Below, in pieces: positions 52,263 to 62,920 of a stretch of DNA of 64,000 nt (within the stretch, counting starts at the first letter, position 1; every line of letters starts with the position of its first letter). The stretch is taken from assembly GCA_035524275.1 (NCBI GenBank), contig DATKPC010000014.1, positions 1 through 64,000 on the forward strand. The letters are read 5' to 3'. The stretch is from DATKPC01 sp035524275 (GTDB taxonomy: Bacteria; Pseudomonadota; Gammaproteobacteria; Burkholderiales; Burkholderiaceae_F). The notes beneath the pieces were generated by a model that was given only the letters and a program-made list of their open reading frames with translations, ran no database searches and was not told where the DNA came from. The position numbers and the translations under genes are program-made.

Positions 52263-53669
52263 GTGAGCGCAACGCCCGTCGCCGACCCCGATGGCCTCGT
52301 GATCCTTCACCTCGGCCTCGGCTCGTTCCATCGCGCCCACCAGGCCGTCTACCTGCAGGACCTGATCGATTCCGGCGACACGCGCTGGTCGATCGCGGGC
52401 GGCAACCTGCGGCCGGACCAGCCGCAGGTCATGGCTGCGCTGCAGGCCCAGGGCGGTGCCTACACGCTGGAGACCGTGTCGCCAGCCGGCGAGCGCGCAT
52501 ACCGGAAGATCACGTCGATCCGCCGCATCGTCCCCTACGAGCCGTCGCTCGCGGGGCTGATCGAGGCGGGCGCCGCGCCCTCGACCCGGATCATCTCGTT
52601 CACCGTGACCGAGGCCGGCTACTACCTCGACAGCAAGAACCGGCTGCAGCCGCATTTTCCGGACCTCGCCTCCGACCTCGCCGGCACGACGCGGGTGACC
52701 ATCTACGGGGCCCTGGAGACGATTCTCGACGAACGGATGCGGCGTGGCGCCGGCGGCGTCACGCTGCTCAACTGCGACAACCTGCGCAGCAACGGCGAGC
52801 GTTTCCATGCCGGCTTCGCCGACTTCCTGGCGCGGCGCGGCAACCATGCGCTGCTCGAATGGCTCACGGCCAACGCGACGACGCCCAACGCGATGGTCGA
52901 CAGGATCACGCCGCGTCCGCCGGCGGACCTGGCGCCACGCGTGCAGGCGGCCACGGGCTGGGCCGACGCGGCGCCGGTGATGGGCGAGAAGTTCATCCAG
53001 TGGGTCATCGAGGACCATTTCCGCAACGGCCGCCCGGCCTGGGAGAAGGTCGGCGCCGAACTCGTGCCGTCGGTGCTTCCCTACGAGGAGGCAAAGATCC
53101 GGATCCTCAATTCCAGCCACAGCTGCATCGCCTGGGCGGGGACGCTGATCGGCAAGCGGTTCATCCACGAGGGCGTCGTGGTCCCGGCGATCCACCGGAT
53201 GGCGCACGCCTACGTCACGCACGACGTGATCCCGTGCCTCACGCCAAGCCCGATCGACCTCGCCAAATACCGCGACGTCGTGCTCGACCGGTTCAGCAAC
53301 CCCTACCTCGCCGACACCAACCAGCGCGTCGCCATGGACGGTTTCTCGAAGATCCCGGGCTTCCTGTGGCCGACGTTCCAGGAGCGGCTCAAGAGCGGTG
53401 CCTCGATCGCCCACGTCGCGCGCCTTCCGGCCCTTTTCCACGTCTTCCTGAGGCGCTGGCACGAGGGCAAGCTGCCCTACGCCTACGAGGACCAGAGCAT
53501 GGACCCGGCGCGCGCGCACGCGTTCTTTTCCGGTGGCGACTCGATCGCGGCGTTCTGCGGCGATCCGGTGCTGTGGGGGCCGCTCGCCGGCGCGCCGGCG
53601 CTCGTGGCAGCGATCCGCACCGCGAACGTCGAGGTCGAGGCGTTCGTCGCGGCACACGGCGGGCATTGA
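52263..53669 (+). CDS. Mannitol 2-dehydrogenase family polyol dehydrogenase
   Basis: This 468-residue enzyme belongs to the long-chain polyol dehydrogenase family (mannitol 2-dehydrogenase, MtlK/MtlD group). The N-terminal NAD domain starts HLGLGSFHRAHQAVYLQDL and the catalytic triad motif K-x4-N-x2-H is present as Lys278, Asn283 and His286 (KIRILNSSH). It would oxidise D-mannitol to fructose, or D-arabinitol to xylulose. The xylulokinase gene nearby supports the second activity as well. GTG start with AAGGAG upstream. Last structural gene of the operon. Confidence 0.93.
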   Translation: MSATPVADPDGLVILHLGLGSFHRAHQAVYLQDLIDSGDTRWSIAGGNLRPDQPQVMAALQAQGGAYTLETVSPAGERAYRKITSIRRIVPYEPSLAGLIEAGAAPSTRIISFTVTEAGYYLDSKNRLQPHFPDLASDLAGTTRVTIYGALETILDERMRRGAGGVTLLNCDNLRSNGERFHAGFADFLARRGNHALLEWLTANATTPNAMVDRITPRPPADLAPRVQAATGWADAAPVMGEKFIQWVIEDHFRNGRPAWEKVGAELVPSVLPYEEAKIRILNSSHSCIAWAGTLIGKRFIHEGVVVPAIHRMAHAYVTHDVIPCLTPSPIDLAKYRDVVLDRFSNPYLADTNQRVAMDGFSKIPGFLWPTFQERLKSGASIAHVARLPALFHVFLRRWHEGKLPYAYEDQSMDPARAHAFFSGGDSIAAFCGDPVLWGPLAGAPALVAAIRTANVEVEAFVAAHGGH

Positions 53670-53762
53670 CCCGGCAGTCGACGGCGGCAACGTGACGGGT
53701 TGACGGCGCCGGCCGCCGCTGACACGCTAGCTGCCCCCAGACACGTCACCGCGAACGAGACC

Positions 53763-54683
53763 ATGGCCAGTGCACGGTTACGCGGGCCCGAACTGGAGCA
53801 CGACTTCGTTCGCGACCCGACGCTCGGCTACGAGCCGCACGGGCGATACGGCACCGTGCGCTACCTGGAGCACGGCTTCCCGAATCCGCTCGTCCGCTGG
53901 CACTACCACGAGGAATACGAGCTGCACCTGATCCTGCGCACGCGCGGAAAGGTCTTCGTCGGCGACTACATCGGACAGTTCGAACCGGGGCACCTGGTGC
54001 TCACGGGCCCGAGGCTGCCGCACAACTGGATCTCGACGGACACGCCGCCGGAAGGCGTCGCGCGGCGCGACGTCGTGATCCAGTTCGCCGACGCGCCGCT
54101 GCGCCAGGCCGGCTCGCTGCTGTCGGAGCTGCGCGACGTGCAGCCGCTGCTCGACCGCGCGCGCCACGGCGTCGAATTCTTCGGCATCAGCGACGCGACC
54201 GGCGCGCGCATCGAGCGCATCCGGCAGAGCGCGTCGCTGCGCCGCTTCGCGGAGTTCGTCGACCTGCTCGGCGAACTCGCCGCCTGTACCAACTACCGGC
54301 TGCTGTCGACCGTGATGCTGCAGAGCTTCGAGGACGACGACTCGATGGCGCGCATCAGCAGCATCGTCGACTTCATCACCGAGAACTGCACGCGCGCGAC
54401 ATCGATGGCGGAGGTGTCCGCGCGTTTCGGGATGACCGAGAGCAGGTTCTCGCGCTATTTCCGCCGCGCCACCGGCAACACCTACACCGACTTCGTCAAC
54501 CGGCTGCGGATCACGAAGGCGTGCCAGCTCCTGATGGACACCGACCGCTACGTCACCAACGTCTGCTACGACGTCGGCTTCAACAACCTGGCGAACTTCA
54601 ACCGGCGATTCCTGCAGATCAAGGGGATGACGCCGAAAGAGTTCCGCCGCCAGGCCGAAGCGCGGTTCGGGCAGGCGGCGTAG
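53763..54683 (+). CDS. AraC-family transcriptional regulator of the polyol locus
   Basis: This regulator of about 306 residues has an N-terminal cupin-like ligand domain (HYHEEYELHLILRTRGKVFVGDYIGQFEPGHLVLTGPRLPHNW) and a C-terminal double helix-turn-helix (~205-300). The latter contains MAEVSARFGMTESRFSRYFRRATGNTYTDFVNRLRITKACQLL and DVGFNNLANFNRRFLQIKGMTPKEFR. Such proteins activate sugar operons when the sugar binds. It follows the polyol dehydrogenase on the same strand and probably controls the 47951-53669 operon. The ATG at 53763 was preferred to a TTG at 53700 that adds non-conserved residues. Confidence 0.9.
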   Translation: MASARLRGPELEHDFVRDPTLGYEPHGRYGTVRYLEHGFPNPLVRWHYHEEYELHLILRTRGKVFVGDYIGQFEPGHLVLTGPRLPHNWISTDTPPEGVARRDVVIQFADAPLRQAGSLLSELRDVQPLLDRARHGVEFFGISDATGARIERIRQSASLRRFAEFVDLLGELAACTNYRLLSTVMLQSFEDDDSMARISSIVDFITENCTRATSMAEVSARFGMTESRFSRYFRRATGNTYTDFVNRLRITKACQLLMDTDRYVTNVCYDVGFNNLANFNRRFLQIKGMTPKEFRRQAEARFGQAA

Positions 54684-54717
54684 CGTCCGGTCGAACGACC
54701 GTTCCCGCGCCGCAAGA

Positions 54718-55362
54718 CTAGAACGCGTAGCCGACGCCGATGCGCAACACCGGATAGAAGCGCGCGCCGTCGACCTTCGACTGCAGCGTCGCCTGCTCCT
54801 GCGAGATGTCGGAGTTCGCGCCCGGCAGCGCCGTGATGTTCGGCGTCGCGGTCACCGTCACCGTCGGCCGGCCGAAGGCCACGCCGAGGTCGCTCGTCAG
54901 GAAGACGCCGGTCGTCGCCGGCGTCAGGCCCCAGCCGACGCCGAAGTACGGGCGCACGCTGGGGAACTTCGCCACGAACGTCACGGAGTCGCCCGCGCCG
55001 ACAAGGTACGGGTTGCCGTTGATCGTCACGGTGCCGTTCGCATTGACGACCTCGGTGCCGGTCAGCTTGCTGTTGGACACGAGCGCGCCCGCGCTGAAGC
55101 GGAAGGCGCCGGAGAACGGGTGGTAGTCGGCGAGCAGCGCGGTGTCCATCAGCTTCAGGCGCGCGTCGTAGCTCGCGTCGGTCGTGCTGACATTGTGCTT
55201 GAAGTTCAGCACGTTGAAGTCGGCGCGCACGTCGAACTGCTCGGCCGCGTCGAACTGTGCGCCGGCTCCGACGCCGAGGGTTCCGCCCTGCAGGTAAAGG
55301 CCGGTGGCCGAAGCGCCGGCGCAGGGCACGGCGACGGACAGGGCGGCCAGGAGTTTCTTCAT
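54718..55362 (-). CDS. Small outer-membrane beta-barrel protein
   Basis: This 214-residue protein has a signal peptide (MKKLLAALSVAVPCAGASAT). Alternating amphipathic strands end in FYPVLRIGVGYAF, the Phe-terminated pattern of outer-membrane barrels. The Gly/Ala/Thr-rich repeats (YFGVGWGLTPATTGVFLTSDLGVAFG) suggest an eight-stranded barrel of the OmpW/surface-antigen kind. It is inserted on the opposite strand between the AraC gene and xylulokinase; a role in polyol uptake is only possible by location. Confidence 0.82.
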   Translation of the reverse strand: MKKLLAALSVAVPCAGASATGLYLQGGTLGVGAGAQFDAAEQFDVRADFNVLNFKHNVSTTDASYDARLKLMDTALLADYHPFSGAFRFSAGALVSNSKLTGTEVVNANGTVTINGNPYLVGAGDSVTFVAKFPSVRPYFGVGWGLTPATTGVFLTSDLGVAFGRPTVTVTATPNITALPGANSDISQEQATLQSKVDGARFYPVLRIGVGYAF

Positions 55363-55563
55363 CGCGCGTTTCCTTTCGCGTTGCGGGCGGACCGGACGCC
55401 ACGGGACCTGGGGCGCCGACCTTAGCACGCGGGTCGGCGCCGCAGGCCGCCATTTTTCGGGCGCCGCGGGCCGTCGAGGCACGGATCCGGTAGGATCGTC
55501 GCAGGAGCGGAATGCACCGCGTCGCCCCGACGGCGCTGCGCACGGCCATACGAAGGGGAAACC

Positions 55564-57054
55564 ATGTTCCTGGGCATCGACGTCGGCACGTCGGAAATCA
55601 AGACGCTGCTGATCGACGAGGATCAACGCATCGTCGCGACCGCGCACGCGCCGCTCGCGATCAGCCGGCCTCAACCGTCGTGGTCGGAGCAGGATCCGGC
55701 GCACTGGTGGGAGGCGACGCTGGCCACGATCGGCGAGCTCGTGTCGCGCGCGCCGCGCGCGCTCGGCGCCGTCCGCGGCATCGGGCTCTCCGGCCAGATG
55801 CACGGCGCGGTGCTGCTCGATCGCGACATGCGCGTGCTGAGGCCGGCGATCCTCTGGAACGATGTTCGCAGCGGCGCGCAGTGCGCCGAACTCGAGCGGC
55901 TCGTCCCGCGCTCGCGCGAGATCACCGGGAATCTCGCGATGCCCGGATTCACGGCACCGAAAATCCTGTGGGTCCGCGAACACGAGCCCGATATCTACCG
56001 GCGCACGTCGCTCGTGCTGCTGCCGAAGGACTACCTGCGGCTGATGTTGACCGGCGAGGCCGTGTCGGAGATGTCGGACGCGGCGGGCACGCTCTGGCTC
56101 GACGTCAAGCGCCGCGACTGGTCCGACGAGATGCTCGCGGCCACGGGTTTCACGCGAGCGCACATGCCGCGACTCGTCGAAGGTTCGCGGTCGAGCGGCC
56201 GCCTGCGTGCGGACCTCGCGAAGTCGTGGGGGATGTCGGACAACGTCGTCGTCGCCGGCGGCGGCGGCGACAACGCCGCGAGCGCGATCGGGATGGGCAT
56301 CGTGGCCGAGGGCCAGGCGTTCCTCTCGCTCGGGACCTCGGGCGTGCTGTTCGTCGCCAACGACGGCTATCGCCCGAACCCGGCGCGCGGCGTGCACGCG
56401 TTCTGCCACGCGGTGCCCGGGCGCTGGCACCAGATGGCCGTGATCCTGTCGGCGGCGAGTTGCGTCCACTGGGCCACCGGCGTGACCCGCTCGACCGACG
56501 AAGCCGCCCTGCTCGCGCCGATCGAGACGCTCGATCCGGCGACGATCCGGCGCGCCCCGATCTTCCTGCCGTACCTGTCGGGAGAACGGACGCCGCACAA
56601 TGATCCGAATGCGCGCGGCGTGTGGTTCGGCCTCGACCACGACTGCGGGCCGGCCGCGCTGGGCTACGCGGTCATCGAGGGCGTGACGTTCGCGCTTCTC
56701 GACGGCTACATGGCACTGAAGGACGCCGGCACGTCGATTCGCGGCGCGGCACTCGTTGGCGGCGGCAGCCGGAGCCATGCGTGGGCGCGCGTGCTTGCGT
56801 CGGCGCTCGGCGTGCCCTTGACGCGCCACAGCGGTGGCGAAGTCGGCGCCGCGCTCGGCGCCGCGCGACTGGCGATGCTCGCGGCGCAACCCGGCGCGGC
56901 GCTGGAATCCGTGTGTACCCCGCCTCCGGTGCGGGACGTCGTCGCGCCGGAACCCGAACTTGCCGCGGCGCTGCTGCCGCGCTACGAACGCTACCGCGCG
57001 CTGTACACCGCCCTGCGGCCGGAATTCGAGCGTGCGGCGGCGGCCGCCGGTTGA
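55564..57054 (+). CDS. xylB: Xylulokinase (FGGY carbohydrate kinase)
   Basis: This 496-residue kinase of the FGGY family has the N-terminal ATPase-fold loop FLGIDVGTSEIKTLLID, QMHGAVLLD, the sugar-site segment WNDVRSGAQ and the C-terminal motif GGGSRSHAWARVLASALGVPL. It phosphorylates D-xylulose to xylulose-5-phosphate, feeding the pentose phosphate pathway. Its place in the polyol locus suggests it receives xylulose made from D-arabinitol (or xylitol) by the dehydrogenase. Another ketose or pentulose substrate cannot be excluded. AAGGGGAAACC precedes the ATG. Confidence 0.92.
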   Translation: MFLGIDVGTSEIKTLLIDEDQRIVATAHAPLAISRPQPSWSEQDPAHWWEATLATIGELVSRAPRALGAVRGIGLSGQMHGAVLLDRDMRVLRPAILWNDVRSGAQCAELERLVPRSREITGNLAMPGFTAPKILWVREHEPDIYRRTSLVLLPKDYLRLMLTGEAVSEMSDAAGTLWLDVKRRDWSDEMLAATGFTRAHMPRLVEGSRSSGRLRADLAKSWGMSDNVVVAGGGGDNAASAIGMGIVAEGQAFLSLGTSGVLFVANDGYRPNPARGVHAFCHAVPGRWHQMAVILSAASCVHWATGVTRSTDEAALLAPIETLDPATIRRAPIFLPYLSGERTPHNDPNARGVWFGLDHDCGPAALGYAVIEGVTFALLDGYMALKDAGTSIRGAALVGGGSRSHAWARVLASALGVPLTRHSGGEVGAALGAARLAMLAAQPGAALESVCTPPPVRDVVAPEPELAAALLPRYERYRALYTALRPEFERAAAAAG

Positions 57055-57058
57055 TCCG

Positions 57059-57445
57059 ATGCGCGACGTGACACGGTGGCGGCGGGCGGCGGCTTCGGCC
57101 CTCCTCGCGGCGGCTTCGCTGGCTCTTCAGGCCGCGGTGCCGGCCGAGGAAGGCACGATGGAGCGCGCCGGCAAGGCCGTCGACGAGGCGGCCGAGAAGA
57201 CGGGGCATGCGGTGAAGAACGCCGCGGAAAAAACCGGCGAGGTCGTGAAAAGCGCCGCGGAGAAGACGGGCCACGCCGTCAAGAATGCCGCCGAGAAGAC
57301 CGGAGAGGTCGTCGGCAAGGGCGTCGAGAAGACCGGCGAAGTGCTGAAGGAAGGCGGCCGCAAGGTGCAGGGGGCCGTCTCGCCGTCACCCTCGAAGGGA
57401 AAGGCGCCGGCGCCGATTCGCGACGAGAGCTCGGCCGGGCATTAG
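57059..57445 (+). CDS. LEA-like exported repeat protein
   Basis: This 128-residue protein has a signal peptide (RRAAASALLAAASLALQA). Five consecutive 11-residue units follow (AAEKTGHAVKN, AAEKTGEVVKS, AAEKTGHAVKN, AAEKTGEVVGK, GVEKTGEVLKE), then a Ser/Pro/Lys-rich tail. The 11-mer pattern is that of group 3 LEA proteins, which form amphipathic helices and protect proteins or membranes during drying or other stress. It would act in the periplasm. It starts five bases after the xylulokinase stop, so may be co-transcribed. Confidence 0.7.
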   Translation: MRDVTRWRRAAASALLAAASLALQAAVPAEEGTMERAGKAVDEAAEKTGHAVKNAAEKTGEVVKSAAEKTGHAVKNAAEKTGEVVGKGVEKTGEVLKEGGRKVQGAVSPSPSKGKAPAPIRDESSAGH

Positions 57446-57489
57446 GTTCGCGGGGGTGGCCCGGAGCGGAGGAGCGGCGTGGATTTTGC

Positions 57490-57622
57490 GGCCCTCTCCC
57501 CCACCCCTCTCCCGCTTCGCGGGCGAGGGGAGTCCAGTCGTCGAGAATTGAAACGTCGTCCCCACGGCTGACGCCGGGACTCCCCTCGCCCGCGAAGCGG
57601 GAGAGGGGTGGGGGGAGAGGGT
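57490..57622. repeat. Complete MITE/REP-like inverted repeat
   Basis: Two arms of about 44 bases (57490-57533 and 57579-57622) are inverted copies of each other around a 45-base spacer. Each arm contains a small hairpin core CCCGCTTCGCGGG (inverted in the right arm) and ends in CCCTCTCCCC. The spacer resembles that of the copy at 17003. It lies between the convergent LEA-like and rhlE genes, just ten bases beyond the rhlE stop, and should fold into a strong bidirectional terminator. No target-site duplication could be confirmed by eye. Confidence 0.85.
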
Positions 57623-57632
57623 GACCGCCCGC

Positions 57633-59210
<1,578 letters not shown>

Positions 59211-59506
59211 GAAATCTCTTTCAGGGGTCGGCCTGCCGCCGCTTCCATCTTGGAAGCCGGGCGTTCATCGACCAGCCGATTGCAGACGAACGGGTGGGTG
59301 AAGCCAGTCAGGATTGACGGCGGCAAGGCCTGCTGACAGGGCAGCGGGCGCTGGTCGAATGCCGCAGGGCGAAGTCTATCAGGACCCGGCGCCGTCTCGA
59401 TTCGGCGATTTGGACGACCGCGCCATGCCAGTTCGCGGCCTGCGAACGCGCCGCCGGCAGCGCCGCGCCGGGCTGCCGCGCGAGCCGCCCGGATCCGGAC
59501 GCGGCT

Positions 59507-59758
59507 TCAGAACCGTCGGCGGTAGCGTCGAGCGGCCCTGTCCTGGTCCAGCGCATCCTGGATGCGCTTCTTCTTCGCCGCGTCGATCTCGTCGAAGGCC
59601 TTCTTGCGGTCGAAGCCGAAGCGGCGTTCGACGACTTCGAACCAGAAGAGCGCCGCGAGGAACGGCAACGCGATCCACCACAGGGATACGCGATCGAGCC
59701 CGAGCAGGCCCAGCCAGCGCAGCGCGAGCAGCACGACACCGAGCCATACCAGCCACAT
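59507..59758 (-). CDS. Small Trp-rich membrane protein (TIGR04438 type)
   Basis: This 83-residue protein starts MWLVWLGVVLLALRWLGLLGL and has two membrane helices with several Trp residues (1-22 and ~26-43). A charged C-terminal tail follows, FGFDRKKAFDEIDAAKKKRIQDALDQDRAARRYRRRF. This pattern matches the small Trp-rich protein family described from betaproteobacteria; function is unknown. The ATG at 59758 fits the family N-terminus better than the earlier ATG at 59866. It is divergent from the cytochrome c gene. Confidence 0.8.
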   Translation of the reverse strand: MWLVWLGVVLLALRWLGLLGLDRVSLWWIALPFLAALFWFEVVERRFGFDRKKAFDEIDAAKKKRIQDALDQDRAARRYRRRF

Positions 59759-59889
59759 CGTCCGCCCCCCGGATGCGGGTGCCGGCGCCGCACCGCGCGG
59801 CGCCGCCGTCAACCCGCCATGAAGCGCGACGTTACAATACGATAAATCGGGTTGCGACAGAGCCAAACGATGTCCACGGAGCCTTCCGC

Positions 59890-60216
59890 ATGATCGCTTC
59901 CGCAGTTGCGTCCGCCATCCGGCTCGCCACGGGCATTGCCCTCGCGGCCTGCGGCCTGTCGGCTTCCGCGCAGGCCGACCTCGCGAAGCAGAAGAACTGC
60001 CTCGCCTGCCACGCGATCGACAAGAAACTCGTCGGTCCGGCCTACAGGGACGTCGCGGCGAAATACGCCAGCGACAAGGATGCGCTGCCGCGCCTCGCGA
60101 AGAAGGTCCGCGAAGGCGGCGTCGGCGCCTGGGGCAACATCCCGATGCCCGCCAACCCGCAGGTCAGCCCGGCCGAGGCCGAGGCCCTCGTGAAGTGGGT
60201 CCTCTCGCAGAAGTAG
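59890..60216 (+). CDS. Periplasmic monoheme cytochrome c (class I)
   Basis: This 108-residue protein has a signal peptide (MIASAVASAIRLATGIALAACGLSASAQA), a heme-attachment motif CLACH (Cys37, Cys40, His41) and the distal ligand Met86 in NIPMPAN. This is the fold of small class I cytochromes such as c551/c5. It shuttles electrons in the periplasm, for example to a terminal oxidase. No operon partner is adjacent. A TACAAT (59833-59838) could be its -10 box. Confidence 0.9.
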   Translation: MIASAVASAIRLATGIALAACGLSASAQADLAKQKNCLACHAIDKKLVGPAYRDVAAKYASDKDALPRLAKKVREGGVGAWGNIPMPANPQVSPAEAEALVKWVLSQK

Positions 60217-60450
60217 GAAGCCGCCAGGTCGAGCGCACGCGATCCGTCGACGCCCGGACCCGGCGTCGAAATGATGTACCGGTGCAACATCCGCAGCCCG
60301 AAGTCGCCGTCCGCAGCGCGCTGGCGGAGGCCGCAAACGGCCCGCACTTGACGCCCCGGTAGAATCGCCCGGTTCCGGTCCTGGCGCCGCTCGTTCGATG
60401 CGCGCCGCGACCGCTACAGGGTAAATCCACGTTCCTGAGGAGAGATGGGC

Positions 60451-61644
60451 ATGAAGCATTTGTTCAAGGTCGCGCCGATCGCGATCGCGGCGACTGCCGC
60501 GCTGGCGCTGGCCGGTTGCGGCAAGAAGGAAGAGGCACCGGCGAAGACCGAAGCCGCCCCGGCGGCCGCGGCCCCCGCGGTCGAGACGGTGAAGATTGGC
60601 CACGTCGCGCCGCTTACCGGCGAAATCGCGCACCTCGGCAAGGACAACGAGAACGGCGCTCGTCTCGCGGTTGACGAGATCAACGACGCCGGCGGCATCA
60701 AGGTCGGCGACAAGACGGTCAAGCTCGAACTCGTCGCGGAAGACGACAAGGCGGACCCGAAGGAAGGCACGCTGGCGGCGCAGAAGCTCGTCGACGCCGG
60801 CGTCGTGGCCGTCGTCGGCCACCTGAATTCCGGCACGTCGATTCCGGCCTCGAAGATCTATTCCGACGCCAACGTCACGCAGATCTCGCCGTCGGCGACC
60901 AACCCGAAGTACACGGAGCAGGGCTTCAAGACCACGTTCCGCGTCGTCGCCAACGACAACCAGCAGGGTGCGGTGCTCGCCAACTACGCCGCCGACCAGC
61001 TGAAGGCGAAGACGATCGCGATCGTCGACGACCGCACGGCCTACGGCCAGGGCCTCGCCGACGTCGTCGAGAAGGTCGCGAAGGAGAAGGGCCTGAACGT
61101 CGTCGCGCGCGAGTTCACGAACGACAAGGCGACGGACTTCAACGCGATCCTCACGAAGATCCGCTCGAAGAAGCCCGACGTCGTGATGTACGGCGGCATG
61201 GACGCCACGGCGGGCCCGATGGCCAAGCAGATGAAGCAGCTCGGCATGAAGACCAAGCTGATCGCCGGCGACGGGGTCTGCTCGCCGGAGTTCATCAAGC
61301 TCGCCGGGGACGCCTCCGGCATCCTGACCTGCTCGATGGCCGGCGAAGCGGTCGAGAAGCTGGCGAAGGGCGAGGACTTCAAGGCGAAGTACAAGGCGAA
61401 GTTCAACGCCGACGTGCAGGTCTACTCGCCGTACTCGTACGACGCCGTCTACGTCATCGCCGACGCGATCAAGCGCGCCGGCAAGGCCGACCGCGCGTCG
61501 ATCACGGCCGCGATGCCGGCGACGAACTACGCCGGCCTGACCGGCCAGATCGCCTTCGACGAGAAGGGCGACATCAAGAACGGCGCCATTTCGCTGTTCG
61601 ACGTGAAGGAAGGCAAGCTCGAGTACCTCTCGACCTCGCACTGA
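60451..61644 (+). CDS. livK: Branched-chain amino acid ABC transporter binding lipoprotein (LivK-like)
   Basis: This protein of about 397 residues is an amino-acid-binding protein of the Leu/Ile/Val type. It has a lipobox LAGC (Cys23) followed by an Ala/Pro/Glu linker. Then comes a bilobed domain with KIGHVAPLTGEIAHLGKDNENGARLAVDEINDAGGI and VVGHLNSGTSIPASKIYSDAN. The ATG at 60451 was preferred to one six bases earlier because GAGGAG is eight bases away rather than two. A strong terminator lies 52 bases beyond its stop, so it is transcribed largely apart from the permeases. The lipoprotein signal is unusual in proteobacteria for this family, but known. Confidence 0.92.
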   Translation: MKHLFKVAPIAIAATAALALAGCGKKEEAPAKTEAAPAAAAPAVETVKIGHVAPLTGEIAHLGKDNENGARLAVDEINDAGGIKVGDKTVKLELVAEDDKADPKEGTLAAQKLVDAGVVAVVGHLNSGTSIPASKIYSDANVTQISPSATNPKYTEQGFKTTFRVVANDNQQGAVLANYAADQLKAKTIAIVDDRTAYGQGLADVVEKVAKEKGLNVVAREFTNDKATDFNAILTKIRSKKPDVVMYGGMDATAGPMAKQMKQLGMKTKLIAGDGVCSPEFIKLAGDASGILTCSMAGEAVEKLAKGEDFKAKYKAKFNADVQVYSPYSYDAVYVIADAIKRAGKADRASITAAMPATNYAGLTGQIAFDEKGDIKNGAISLFDVKEGKLEYLSTSH

Positions 61645-61955
61645 CGCATCGACGCGACGCCTCCGGATACCCTGGAGGCGTCGCGGTCGATCCGAAGACG
61701 GCGCCTGCGGGCGCCGTCTTTTTTCGCGAGACGGCCTCTCGGGGCAGCGGCCCGACCCGTGGATGGCCGCGCGCGAACGAACCGCCGATCCCGCTTCTTG
61801 ATCCCGCTTCTTCGCTGCAGTGCCGCGAACATTTCCGGCGCCGCTGTCACGGGTCTTGCTAGCATTAGGCAACGACCAACGACCATGCTCGATCTTGAGG
61901 CACCCCGCCTCAAATCAGGGCGGGCGGATTTCGCACCTTTGCACCCGGGAGAGGC
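61645..61955 (+). other. Gap between binding-protein and permease genes
   Basis: About 311 bases hold the terminator (61696-61724) and a 13-base direct repeat GATCCCGCTTCTT at 61787-61799 and 61800-61812. No gene is recognised. A promoter for the permease genes is expected downstream of the terminator, but no clear boxes were found. Confidence 0.5.
61696..61724 (+). terminator. Rho-independent terminator after livK
   Basis: A perfect ten-pair stem AGACGGCGCC (61696-61705) / GGCGCCGTCT (61710-61719) with loop TGCG is followed by a run of T (61719-61724). It is 51 bases past the binding-protein stop and should end that transcript, leaving the permease genes under separate or read-through expression. 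Confidence 0.92.
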
Positions 61956-62885
61956 GTGGACACTTTCATTCAGCAGGTCTTGAACGGACTTGTGCTCGGC
62001 AGCGTCTATGCCCTCATCGCGCTCGGGTACACGATGGTCTACGGGATCCTCAACCTGATCAATTTCGCCCACGGCGACGTCCTGATGATCGGCGCGCTCA
62101 CCGCGCTGTCGACCGTCGAAGTGCTGCAACGGCTGTTCCCCGGCGCGCCCGGTCCGTTGCTGATGGTCGCGGGCATGGCGACCGCCATCCCCGTCTGCAT
62201 CGTCGTCAGCCTGCTGATCGAGCGCATCGCCTACCGCCCGCTGCGCAACGCACCGCGCCTCGCGCCACTCATCACCGCGATCGGCGTCTCGATCATCCTG
62301 CAGACCGTCGCGATGATCGTCTGGGGGCGCAACTACCGGACGTTCCCGGGCCTGCTGCCGTCGGACCCGGTGCCGGTCTTCGGCGCGACGATCACGATCA
62401 CGAAGATCGTCGTGATCGCGCTGTCGGCGGCGATCATGGTCGGCCTGATGATCCTCGTGAACCGCTCGCGGCTCGGCCGCGCGATGCGCGCGACCGCCGA
62501 GAATCCGCGGGTCGCCGGCCTGATGGGCGTGAATCCGAACTTCGTCATCGCGGTGACCTTCGCGATCGGCGCGGCGCTTGCCGCGGTCGCCGGCGTGATG
62601 ATCGCGGCGACCTATTCCGTGGCCCACTTCTACATGGGCTTCATCCCGGGACTGAAGGCGTTCACCGCCGCCGTGCTCGGCGGCATCGGCAACATCCCGG
62701 GCGCGATGGTGGGCGGGCTGCTCCTCGGGCTGATCGAGTCGCTGGGAGCCGGCTACATCGGCCAGCTGACCGACGGCGTGTTCGGCAGCAACTACCAGGA
62801 CGTCTTTGCGTTCATCGTCCTGTGCGGCGTGCTGATCCTGCGGCCGTCCGGCCTGCTCGGCGAGCGCGTCGCCGACCGGGCCTGA
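61956..62885 (+). CDS. livH: Branched-chain amino acid ABC permease LivH
   Basis: This 309-residue inner-membrane permease has about eight helices. The N-terminus is FIQQVLNGLVLGSVYALIALGYTMVYGILNLINFAHGDVLMIGA, the LivH signature, and the C-terminal part contains AVLGGIGNIPGAMVGGLLLGLIE. GTG start with GGGAGAGGC just upstream. It pairs with LivM, encoded 35 bases downstream, to import Leu/Ile/Val-type substrates. Confidence 0.95.
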   Translation: MDTFIQQVLNGLVLGSVYALIALGYTMVYGILNLINFAHGDVLMIGALTALSTVEVLQRLFPGAPGPLLMVAGMATAIPVCIVVSLLIERIAYRPLRNAPRLAPLITAIGVSIILQTVAMIVWGRNYRTFPGLLPSDPVPVFGATITITKIVVIALSAAIMVGLMILVNRSRLGRAMRATAENPRVAGLMGVNPNFVIAVTFAIGAALAAVAGVMIAATYSVAHFYMGFIPGLKAFTAAVLGGIGNIPGAMVGGLLLGLIESLGAGYIGQLTDGVFGSNYQDVFAFIVLCGVLILRPSGLLGERVADRA

Positions 62886-62920
62886 GGCGCGCATCGCGGA
62901 CCCCGAAGGGAATCGAAGCC

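Noticed and set aside
61759..61983. A 74-codon frame between the livK terminator and livH
   Set aside because: It overlaps the livH start, has no ribosome-binding site or motif, and includes the 13-base direct repeat.
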